This document shows, one piece after another, positions 11,390-21,610 of a stretch of 64,000 nucleotides of DNA (the first letter of the stretch is position 1; each line of letters opens with the position of its first letter). Made by a program: the position numbers and the translations under genes. This DNA comes from Gigaspora margarita (taxonomy: Eukaryota; Glomeromycota; Glomeromycetes; Diversisporales; Gigasporaceae), in assembly GCA_009809945.1 (NCBI GenBank), contig WTPW01002095.1, forward strand, positions 1 through 64,000, in the 5' to 3' direction. The notes beneath the pieces were generated by a model. It worked only from the letters and a program-made list of their open reading frames with translations. It did not search any database and was not told where the DNA came from.

Positions 11390-13740
11390 AAATATTTTGT
11401 AATATATAACGAAATATTTCGAAATATCAAATTTCGGTATATTTCGTAAGAAATTTTGAAAATTATTTTGAAATATTTCGATCTTCTTTAAACCAAGCTA
11501 GAATCAGTAGATCAGTATAATCTGAATCACGCATTGGACTAATTATTCGAAATAGTTCAAATTCTGTACTACAAGATCAGATTCGCTTTTTTGTTTTTGT
11601 TTCGTTTCTTTGTTTTTATTATTTTTTTGTTTTCATTTTATTTATTTTTTATTTTATTTTTATTTTGGCACTTTACAAAAACATCTTTGCAAGAAAACAA
11701 ACAACTTTTTGAAACTTTGTGCAAACCAACTCAATCTGTAACCTGAATTGTGTTGGACTAATTTTTTGAAATAGTTCGATGATGTTTAAATTCTGTACTA
11801 CAAGATCAGATTAGATCTTTTGTTTATAATTAGATCTTCTATTTATGTTTTTTTTTTCGCTTTTTGCTTTTGTTTCGTTTTTTGTTTTCATTTCATTTTT
11901 TTGTTTTTATTTTGTTTTTTTTTATTTTTTTTTATTTATTTATTTTTTATTTTATTTTTATTTCAGCACTTTATAAGAACACCTTTGCAAGAAGACAAAC
12001 AACTTTTCGAAACCTTGCGCAAGCCAACCCAAACTTCTGACACTTTGCAAAAATACAACTAATTTCTCTAGCATTTCCAAAAATGCTTCTTTAATGAAAT
12101 AAAGGTTTAGTTAGGACTTTATTTATTTTTTCGTTTAACATATTTTGTTTTTGTTTTTTTTTTAATTTGTTTTATTAATTTATTTTATTTCGGCACTTTG
12201 GAAGAAAAGAACCCTTACTTCCTACCAATTTGCAAGAAAACCAACTTAGACTTTTTTGGTACTTCACGACTTTTTTGGTATTTTGCAAGAATATTAATTT
12301 AGCTTTTGCAATTTCTAAATGCGCAAGAACGTGACTCTTACTTCAGAGAAATGAAGATTTGGAGCTTTGTTTATTATTTTTTTTTATTAGTTTGCTTACA
12401 TTTTTTTGTTTTTTTCATTTTGTTTTTTTTTTNACTTNTTTTTTTAATTTTTAATTTATTTTATTTATTTTTGACTTCTTCGATACTTTGCGACTTTTTT
12501 GGCACTTTACAAGAAAACTAGCTTAACTTCTCTGGCACTTTGCAAAAACAAACTAGATTTCTCTGGCAATTTGCAAGAATATCAACACTTATGAGAAATG
12601 TTTTTTTTTATTTTTTTTCATTTTACTATTTTTAGGAATTATTTAGAAAAAAAAGCGAAACAAAGGTTATAGCCAAAACAAAAGAAATAACAAAAGCAAA
12701 GAAGATAGAAAACAAAAAAGCAAAGATTAGAAATTATTTAGAAAAAAGGAGCGAAATTATGGTTATAGCCAAAACAAAAGATATAGCAAAAGCAAAGATA
12801 ATAGAAAACAAAAAAGCGAAGATAATAGCTAACTATGAGATGTGAGCAAAAATAAGTATATAGGGCTAGTTTTTTGTATATTAATAAAATTAAATGTGAT
12901 GAAGTGTGAAAGTAGTTTAAAATATTTGTAATAATGTAAAAATAATACTGTAATATTAATTAAAAATATATTTATTAATAAATATAAAATATAATGTATC
13001 CTTTAGACTATAAGCAATTCCAGGCAAATTTGCCTGGAAAATTGCTATAAATATGCTTATGATCTATATTTTTTAAAACTTAAAATATTTAATTAAATTT
13101 TTTTTTGATAATATTTGAAAATAAGGATTATATTATAGTAGTATTTAATTTTATATTATAAGAAAAAAGTTTAAGCTGCTTATAAGCTAAAAATAGATAA
13201 ATTTTAAAAAATTTATTAGCCAAAAAAATTATTTACTTATTCTTGGCGAACTCTATAAATATTAGCTCTAGCTTCATGTTCTAATACAATGTAGTTTATA
13301 AAAAGGATTACAACTTTAATTATTNCANNTTTTGTNATTTACTTGTAAAAATTAGNACNTTAATTNGAAGTGAAATTTTTTTTTATAGACAGGAACATAT
13401 AAAATTTAAGAAAATCTAAAAAAAAGCTTTATAGTAAAAATTTTAAATTAAAAACTTCAAACTTTTATTACTTTAAAGTTTATTAATAATTTTAAAAAAT
13501 TTTTATAATAAAGTTTATAAAATATATTTTAAAGAAAATATTCTATAAATAAAGTATACCCCATATTCTTAATAAACTTTTATTTTATTTAAAAAATTGT
13601 AAATATGTTTAAAAATTCTAGGCAAATTTGCCTGGAATACAGTTTAAGGGATAATAATAATAAAAAAATATAAAATTTTATGTGAATTATTATAAAAACC
13701 TATAAAAAAACATGATCATGTGAATATGTATATTGTTTAT
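11390..13740 (+). repeat. T-rich core element, copy 2
   Basis: Begins with cgaaatatttcgaaat words (11400-11480), then T-rich DNA with cactttgcaagaaaac units to about 12600, and two copies of a 120-bp segment with agaaaaaa(a)gcgaaa near 12650 and 12740. Interrupted at 13000-13649 by another element; copy 1 shows the empty site as aaaatataatgtataaaaaaa. Phe-rich frames are rejected as genes. Confidence 0.6.
13000..13649. mobile_element. Element with terminal AGGCAAATTTGCCT palindromes, copy 1
   Basis: Ends CCTTTAGACT.. and ..GTTTAAGGG, each followed inward by ttccaggcaaatttgcct, an inverted repeat that is itself a palindrome. It sits in the T-rich core where copy 1 of that core is uninterrupted; ataatgtat on the left and ataataata on the right may be a worn 9-bp duplication. 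Several ambiguous bases (13325-13366) lie inside. Sister: about 45337-45932. Confidence 0.65.
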
Positions 13741-13759
13741 TTATTTTTTAAAAATTTCA

Positions 13760-14035
13760 AAAATTTGTAAAACAATGCGAAAACGTCACACAATATGCAA
13801 ATTATTGCCTGCTGCGACCCCTAAAGGAAAAGGTAATTTGCGTTTTTTTTATTTGGTCTATTTCGCAATATTGCGCAATAAATTCTGTAATTGTCCAGAG
13901 CAAAGCGAAGGACTCATACTTCTACGCTTAGTGATAACCAAAATTACGTTTTTGTTACATTTATAATCAATATATCAAAAACGTAGTTGTTGCATTTTCC
14001 GTCTGTAATGCCGCGAACCTATATTTGCTTTTTCA
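13760..14035 (+). other. Less A+T-rich island, origin unknown
   Basis: Has ctgctgcgacccctaaaggaaaagg and gtccagagcaaagcgaaggac, the latter able to form a small hairpin with gtcc/ggac. The style recalls organellar DNA insertions, but no protein or RNA gene was recognised. A 77-codon frame (13733-13966) has no recognisable domain. Confidence 0.3.
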
Positions 14036-14039
14036 TATT

Positions 14040-16420
14040 ACAAAAACATAAGATTTACGCATTTGTGCATATGAGATAAAGTTTTTACTTCATCAATCTT
14101 AACTACGTACTGTGTGTTATCAAAAAAGCGAGTAAACATTTTTTTATAGTTACTTATGATAGAATCATAATAATTTCAAGCAGTCTAATTCAATCTTTAA
14201 CTATATACTTTTTTTTACTAGAGGAGGTGTAAGTTCTGAAACAAAATGTCTTACAATAACTCATGATAGAAATCACAATAATCTCAATACAATAAAAATT
14301 ATATACTGTATGTCATAGGAATAGCAAGTAAGCTCTGTAACAGTAATTCATGATAAAAATCGTAATAATTTTCAGTGCAACTAACTTAACTTAACTACAT
14401 AATGTGCATTACTACAGTAGCGAATAAGTCTGGTAACTGAATTTTTTTAGCAACTTTATATAGAAAACTTGATAATTCCAATACAGACTATATCAATCTT
14501 TAGTATGCTACCGAAATAGAAGTAAGTTCTATAATAAAGATTTTTTACAGATACTCCTGATAGAATTTACGATAATTCCAATGCAAACTAATTCAATCCT
14601 TAACCATATACTTGTACCGGAATAGAAGTTCTGTAACAAATTGTTTTATAGTTCTCACAACAATAATTCTAATGCAACTAACTCAACCTTAACTATATAT
14701 ACTTCACGCCACCAGAGTAGAGTAAGACGATTTACTGGAATATCAAGTAGGCTCTGTAACAAAATTTTCATGATAGAAATTGTGATCATTTTAATGCAAT
14801 TAACTTACCTTTTAATTATATCATGTGTGCTACTGCAGTAATGAATCGAATAAGTTCGCTAACAGAGTTTTTCCATTAACTTTTGATAGAATTCACGATA
14901 ATTTCAATGCAGCCTAAATATAACAAAGTTCACAGTAACTCCCAATAGAAGTCACGATAATTCTAATTCTGGCTAACTTAATCTCTACCCTCATTGTACC
15001 GGAATAGAAGTTCTGTAACAAAATGTCTTATAGTAACCCACAATGGAAATTACGATAATTTTAGTGCAACTAACTCAACCTTTAACTATATATACTGCAT
15101 AATCATCAGAGTAGAATAAGACGATTTACTGAAATAGCAAGTAAGCTCTGAAACAGAATTTTTCTAGCAATTTCACAATAATTCCAACATAGGCTAAATC
15201 AATCTTTACCTATCTATTTATGTTACCAGAATGTGAGTAAGTTCTATAAAAAATTTTTTACAGTAACTCCCAATAGAAGTCACAATGCAAACTAACTCAA
15301 CCATCAATCACATACTTGTTTTTATCTGAATAGGTGTAAGTTCTATAACAAAATGTCTTACAGTACGATTATTCCAATGCAACCAACTCAGCCTTAATTA
15401 TATATACTGCGTATCACCGGAGTAGAGTAAAATGATAAGAATTTATATGCTATATATCATTGGAATAGCAAGTACAGTGATTCATAATAGAAATCATGTA
15501 ATTTCAATACAACTAAATTAACTTTTAACTGCAATAGCGAATAAGTTTGGTAATATAGTTTTTCTAGCAACTTTTGATAGGTTTAACCACATACCGTATT
15601 TTTGCGAAATAACAGGCTGGGCGTTATTTAGAAAATCATGCCCTCAAAAAATAGCATGTATGGTTTCAAAATAACGCCCCGGCGCGTCTTCAAATAACGC
15701 GCCCCCTATATCTAGATGTAGATGTATAGATAAATGGGTAGATGTAGATGTAGATGAGTAACATCACAAAATTCCCACAATTTTCATATCAGCTGCAAAT
15801 TATATTATTTTCAAAATAACGCCCCAACGCGTACTCTAAATAACGCACCTATGCTCAAAATAACGCGCCAGGATGCGTTATTTCGCGAAAATACAGTATT
15901 TATGTTACCGGAATAGAAGTAAGTTCTATAACAAAATTTTTTATAGTAACTCCTGATAGAGTCACGATAATTTGGCTAACTCAATATTTTTTACAGTAAC
16001 TCGCGATAGATTCCAATGCAGGCTAACTCAAAACATTTAACCACATTTGTACCAGGCTAACCCAATCTTTAAACTATTTAGTTATATTTACCGGATAAGG
16101 GTAAGTTCTTTAACCAATGTTTTATAAATTACGATAGAAATCATGATAATTTCAATACAGGCTAACTCAACCTAACCTTTAACCATATACTTGCGTTTAC
16201 CAGAATAGGAGTAAGTTTTGCTACAAAATATTTTACAGCAATTCATATAGGAATCACGAAAATTCCAATACAACTCAACCTTAATCACGTACTGTAAGTT
16301 ACTAGAATATTTATTAAGACGATGAAAATTTTGATACTTCCAATGCAAACTAATTCAACCTTTGCATACAGTGTGTTACTGTAATAGCAAATAACCTTTA
16401 ACTATATACTGTGTGCTACT
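14040..16420. repeat. Degenerate satellite with higher-order period near 385 bp
   Basis: Monomers of about 110-130 bp share accggaatag..agttctgtaac, tcatgatagaaatcac, ataattccaatgcaacta and ctcaacctttaactata. Closest matches recur at about 14219, 14614 and 14997, so three or four monomers form a larger unit. The run is split at 15594-15896 by a MITE. Confidence 0.75.
15594..15896. mobile_element. TA-flanked MITE with GCGTTATTT words
   Basis: Left end CCGTATTTTTGCGAAATAAC and right end gttatttcgcgaaaatacag, flanked by ta (15592-15593 and 15897-15898). Subterminal DNA repeats aaataacgc(g/c)cc in both orientations; the centre has a gtagatgtagat microsatellite. G+C-rich ends contrast with the satellite host. 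Confidence 0.8.
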
Positions 16421-18110
16421 ACACAGATGAGCTACGATCTAGATTTAATACTTGGATTAGGATCCAAGTATTAACTCTACTACGGTCTATTAATTGCATC
16501 ATTTTGCAAATAGCAATAAATATTGGAAGTAGAAGTTGCTGCTATCATTCGGGAACCAGAAGATAAGTTATAATAAAATGTATGATTTTTTTTAAATAAA
16601 ATCTAATTCAAAATTTTTGTAAGATTTATAGTAAATTATCGTGGGTTACAAAATGATCTATCTTTGATCAAATTTGTGAATCGCAGCTCACTAATGCAAT
16701 TACCTGATTGTCGTTTGAAACTCACCTATGCAATTACCTGATTGTCATTTGATTGCGTGATTGTTATTCAACATAAAGGTATTATTTTCACAATTTTCAT
16801 TTGCAGAATCTATACTTACTAAAAAACCATCAGGAATTCTAATTTTATTTAACTTATTTTTTAATTCTATATATTCACTAACCAGATTAATACGTATAAA
16901 GAATAATATATCATAGATAATTGACTAAGCAAAAATATCAGACACTTTAAAATTATTATTTTTAGTTGCCTGAACGATATTACAAATAAGTAATCATTCC
17001 TAATTCACTACAGTAAAATTTATAATTAGCAATAATAATCTAAAAAAAAATAATAATTTAACTGTTAAAAAAAAATAAATAAAAATAATAATATAATAAT
17101 AATAAATAAATAAAATAAAGTTTTTGTTATCAATTTTATTGTATATAAACAGCCTCTATATTGGGTTGATTTTATTGAATAGATTAATAGTGCAACCAAA
17201 ATTTAGCAGATTGGCCCGAATTTAGGGTCGGAATAGGCTGAATTGACAAATTTTTTCTAAATTTTTACAGATTTTTACCAATAAACTGGCAGTCTATATA
17301 TTAAGCTTAGCTACTAATTTTCTATAGTATAATGCTAGTATGGTTAGCCAGTAATGCCAGCCAGGCCCTGGCCTGTTCTAACCCTAAATTTGAGCTAATC
17401 AGCTGAATACTAATCTATCTATTTTATATATACACCCTAATTCTAATTCTAATTAACTAGTAAATTTTACCTAAANTCTATTTCCATTTATAATGTATAA
17501 CCTGGTATTTCTGGCTTTTAATTTTATTTTTAAAAAAGCTTATATATAAAATTTTTATATTTTAAAAAAAAAACTATCTGGTTAGATATTTAGTTAAAAT
17601 TTTCTTAAAACTTTTGCAAAAATAAGAATTAATTTATTAAAGTTGTATTGTCTTATATATGTTATACTTTAAATATTAACTTTGACTCAGATATCAATCA
17701 GTCTAAGTTAAAGTAGGGTTAGAATGAAAATCATAAAATAATTTAGGGATAATTTAGGCTAATCAATATCAATGAGTTAATGCTGGCCAAAAAATCAATA
17801 CCTGAAGCAAATTAATATCTAAGGCACAACATATAATGCTATACAATATATATTTAATTATATAGTTTTAATATAAACTTATTATAATATAGTATATACT
17901 GTAGTTTAAAAGTTATATAAAATATATTTAATTATATTTAATTTAATTTTTATAATTATAATTTAATTTAAAATTTTATGCTCCAGACTCATACTGGTTT
18001 CTAGTTTCTAGTATAACTGTAATATGATGTAATATATCACGTAATATGCTGCATTGATTATAAAATTTTTGTCATATTACAGGCCGTAATATCTTACATA
18101 AGATTACGTA
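16421..18110. other. A+T-rich interior, no gene seen
   Basis: Holds a short hairpin aatacttggattaggatccaagtatt (16447-16473) and a ~37-bp tandem duplication with ctcacctatgcaattacctgattgtc (16683-16755). A stretch near 17330-17400 has ccagccaggccctggcctg. Otherwise unremarkable. Confidence 0.5.
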
Positions 18111-18129
18111 TATATAATTCGCTGATGTA

Positions 18130-18553
18130 ATTTATAAATTAAGAATTAATTAATAAAAATTTGTGATTCATAAGATTTTATAGAATTTTATTAATAAAAT
18201 TCTATAAAATCTTATGATTTACAATATTTCACTAATTAACTCTAGCTTAATGCACTAATAAACTTGTTCAGCATCTAAAAATACATTAAATTAGCAGAAT
18301 TGTTTTTATTTTATTTGAACTTTGAAGAATAAAGGCTTAAATTTGACTTTTTTGATCAAAACTCCAAAATTATGCATCTATTCTCTAAATTTCAAGTAAA
18401 ATAAAAATAATTCTGCTAATTTGATGTATTTTTAGATGCTGAACAAGTTTACTTAGTGTATAAAGTTAGGATTAATTAATAAAAACTTTGCAAATTAAAT
18501 TTTACTAATTAATTCTAACTTCATGCACTAAGTAAACTTGTTTAGTGCCAAAA
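18130..18553. repeat. Alternating-palindrome array, right outer part
   Basis: Resumes the host array: hairpin with centre aattttattaataaaatt near 18190, spacer palindrome with gacttttttgatcaaaa near 18350, and a last hairpin ending aagtaaacttgtttagtgcc. It connects to the right hAT end at 19099. Confidence 0.7.
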
Positions 18554-19107
18554 ATATATTCAGACTTAGCCTAGTTAACAGACTTCAAACCAGATCCAAA
18601 CTAAACTCATAGTTGAGTCTGAGTCTGGTAAAATTTAGTGCTGATCTCAGACCAGACCCAGGTTGGACCAGACCCAGACCAGACCTAGAACACTAAGTTA
18701 GGATTAGTGTCTATGTTAGAGTTTGGAATTAATATTATATATAGTAAAATTAACCAAAAAATATTTTTGTTAATGTGCAAAAGGTTGTTTCTTATAAAGT
18801 TTGTTGAGAAATAAGTGATCTTCTAATTTTCTTTAGAATGAATGTTTTCCTGATCATGTTACATTACACCAAATTAGAAACTGTTATTAGCTAATTTACT
18901 GCAGATTGTCACATGATCCAAACTTTTTTTGCTATAGCTAGAGTACTCAAATAACATCTCTATATGCAGCTTATAATACTATAATATAGCAATAGTATTA
19001 TTATTATTTTTTTTTCTATGTGCATTTTGATATATAAATTGTTAGACTATGCGCATGCATAATGCATGCATGCACTCATGCGCATGGTGCCCACCTCTAG
19101 GGTTAGC

Positions 19108-19569
19108 CTATATGATGTTTTTTTAAATTTAATCATTATTTATACATATATAAGAACCTCTAAATCAAAAGAAATAGCTTTTTTTTTGTAGTTAAATTTT
19201 TAGTATTCGGGTTTGTTCTCAAGATTATAGTATATGAAGATTATACTTGTTAGATGAAGCTATAAATTTTAATATTGATAAAAGTCAAAACTGGGTTTAA
19301 CTTTTGTAATCTTTAATATAATAAAGTAAAATTGAAAAACTTGTTAAAACTATTAGAAGAAAGGTTTGAGTTTTGTGTACTTTTTACTTGCAGTTGTTTG
19401 CTATTCTTTTTAATTTATTTATGTATATTAATTTAATTATTATTTTTCTTATTATTTATTTTTAGCAATTTAGTTTTGATACAAAGCTCTTCACATATAC
19501 ATTTAATAAATTATTATTTAAAATTTAAGATATTGATTTTTTTTTAAATTTAATTGGATTATATGTGTA
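19108..19569. other. A+T-rich spacer
   Basis: No bounded element or protein-like frame recognised. Confidence 0.5.
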
Positions 19570-19577
19570 ACAATGAC

Positions 19578-19853
19578 TAGGGTTCCTCAAATTCAAATAT
19601 TGGATCAATTTGAATTTGATCAAATCAAATTGACCCTGATTTGAATTTGATTTGATTCAAATATTTGGATTTGAATTTGATTTGAATTTGAATTTTTAAT
19701 AGTAATTTTCAAATCAAATCAAATATTTGTTAAATCAAATCAAATTTAGCCAGATTTGAATTTGATCAAATCAAATATAGTCAAATTTGAATTTGAATTT
19801 GATCAAATATTTGATTCAAATATTTGAAGATCAAATCAAATTGCGAAACCCTA
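19578..19853. mobile_element. hAT MITE of tcaaatcaaatt words, copy 1
   Basis: Ends TAGGGTTCCTCAAATT and ..aattgcgaaacccta, with exact 8-bp duplication acaatgac at 19570-19577 and 19854-19861. Nearly the whole 276 bp consists of tttgaatttga/tcaaatcaaatt words in both orientations. Confidence 0.9.
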
Positions 19854-19861
19854 ACAATGAC

Positions 19862-20778
19862 TATTCTTCAAAGTAATAGATTATTGTAATTAATAAAATT
19901 TAAAAATATATCTTTTTATTAATTAATACTATTATATTTTGCGAAATATTTTACTTTGGGTTCATTTTAATGTAAGCCTATTAGCCTATCAGATCTTGTA
20001 AATTCATGAAATAATCTACAAAAATTAATCAATCGGTAATAAAAGCCCGCTATGCTTATGTAGGATCGATCAACCCTACTGAACACAGTACCCCCATACA
20101 AAATACTTATTTTTGCAAGTGATACAAACCCAAAAAAAAAATTTAATGTAAAAATAAACTAAGTTCATGAAATTAAAAAGTTAGGATCAGGACATTAGGG
20201 TTAGAGGCATAGTAATAAATACTAGATTTTATATATAAAATTTCATTCCTATCATTTTCAATTAGTGCTCAAGAAGCATGGCAGACATTCGATTTGATTG
20301 GCTTGAAGATCTCTAAGTTACACAATATAAAAAAAATTTTTAAAGTAATCCTTACCATAAAAAACCACATTATCAATTAGCAACTTGTGGATTATACAAT
20401 AAAAATTTTTTTAAAGCATGCTATAGTATTCTTTAACCCTTCATTTGTCTTTAGTAAAAAAAGATCAGGATATATCATATATCTAAAAAACTTTGTCTAG
20501 AGAGCAAAATTTTGGAAAATAATATATTATAAATAGTTAATTAAAAGTTTTTTTTATTTTTTTCATATTTTTGAATACTTTATTATAAAAATCTAGTATT
20601 GTCTTAAATAAGCTACAATTATTGATTTTAATAAGAACCGAATTACCATTTTAATACGAGATCTGATATTTTAATCAATTATTAATTTTAATATCAGTAT
20701 TTCTAAATATTCTTTAGAAAGCTGCCTTTATAGCCAACTAGCATAACCCACAAAGCGTATTAACCAAACTTGAAGTTT
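19862..20778. other. A+T-rich spacer
   Basis: Includes a unique-looking patch (20040-20105) with gtaggatcgatcaaccctactg. No gene or element boundary supported. Confidence 0.45.
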
Positions 20779-21610
20779 TCATACAGCAGTGATAGTAAAT
20801 GACCTGAAATAACCCAAATGACTCAAATGACAAATAATTAGTTATTGGGTCATTTCAAGGATCAAATGACCTATAAGGTCATTTGAATTTGATTGGTAGA
20901 AATAATAATTAACCACAATTTGAAGTAAACAATAACTTGCAATATGCATACTAAACAGTTAAATCAGAAATTACATATTTATTCTATTTACGGCTCAATT
21001 ACCTTATTCAATACTTATAAACCTCTTTTACATAATTAATAAGAATGTTTTATCAGCTATTTATATGTAGTATCATATAAGAAATAGTGATCAGGGTAGT
21101 TGATATATATGATATCCACCAATTTGGATTTTTGACCCCAAAATTAGCTAATAATAATTAAGAAATATTTGTCATTAAAACCGAAAATGGTAGAGGCAAA
21201 AAAATAGCAGGTTTATTGAATGGTTCGTTTGTTATTTATCATACAATTTCTCTTGTTCATAATTATAATAATTATAAAAATTATATGCCACAGAACTAAA
21301 ACTAAGCATATATTACTTCTATATTGGTGTTGTATTTTTAAGAAATTATTCCATCATAAATATACCTTAAATTAAAATATTACCTCATTAGTACATCTAA
21401 TTTTAAGATGTGTAGATGATTATAAAACTATAAATAAAATTATATAACTTACTTGACGATAAATTTAATTTGTTCCTGCTTACTACATTAATGTAAAATT
21501 ACAATTCGTAGTGTAATAATTTTTTTAGAAGATCTCATTATTTTTATTTTTCACAAAGCCAATACGCAATATAGATTTTTATTTATCTTTTAAATCTTAA
21601 ATTGCATTTA

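Larger units (their letters stand above)
11321..18128. mobile_element. ~6.8 kb composite element in the array
   Basis: Left end atcagcaaatttata..gcataatcttatataaa and right end inverted (ttacataagattacg..tataattcgctgat) agree over about 55 bp, with a shared inner word gtaatat. The host hairpin is cut between gtttactta and taaa(t)taagaattaatt. The interior includes a T-rich core (11390-13740), a nested element (13000-13649), a satellite and other A+T-rich sequence. A target duplication is not clear. Confidence 0.5.
4691..19099. mobile_element. hAT-like element swollen to 14.4 kb by nesting
   Basis: The left end TAGAGGTGG follows gggttagc (4683-4690) and the right end CCACCTCTA precedes an identical gggttagc (19100-19107): a perfect 8-bp duplication, the hAT hallmark. 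Inward of both ends the halves remain inverted copies: ttctaggtc, atctg(g)tttgaagt and ctaaacaagtttacttagtgc occur at 6440-6550 and inverted at 18520-18700. Subtracting nested insertions (4745-6393, 6927-10725 and about 11321-18128) leaves roughly 2.1 kb, mostly alternating palindromes. No transposase frame remains, so it was non-autonomous. Confidence 0.75.

Noticed and set aside
14040..16420. CRISPR-like array
   Set aside because: Units are contiguous, degenerate and without unique spacers, in a eukaryotic repeat context.
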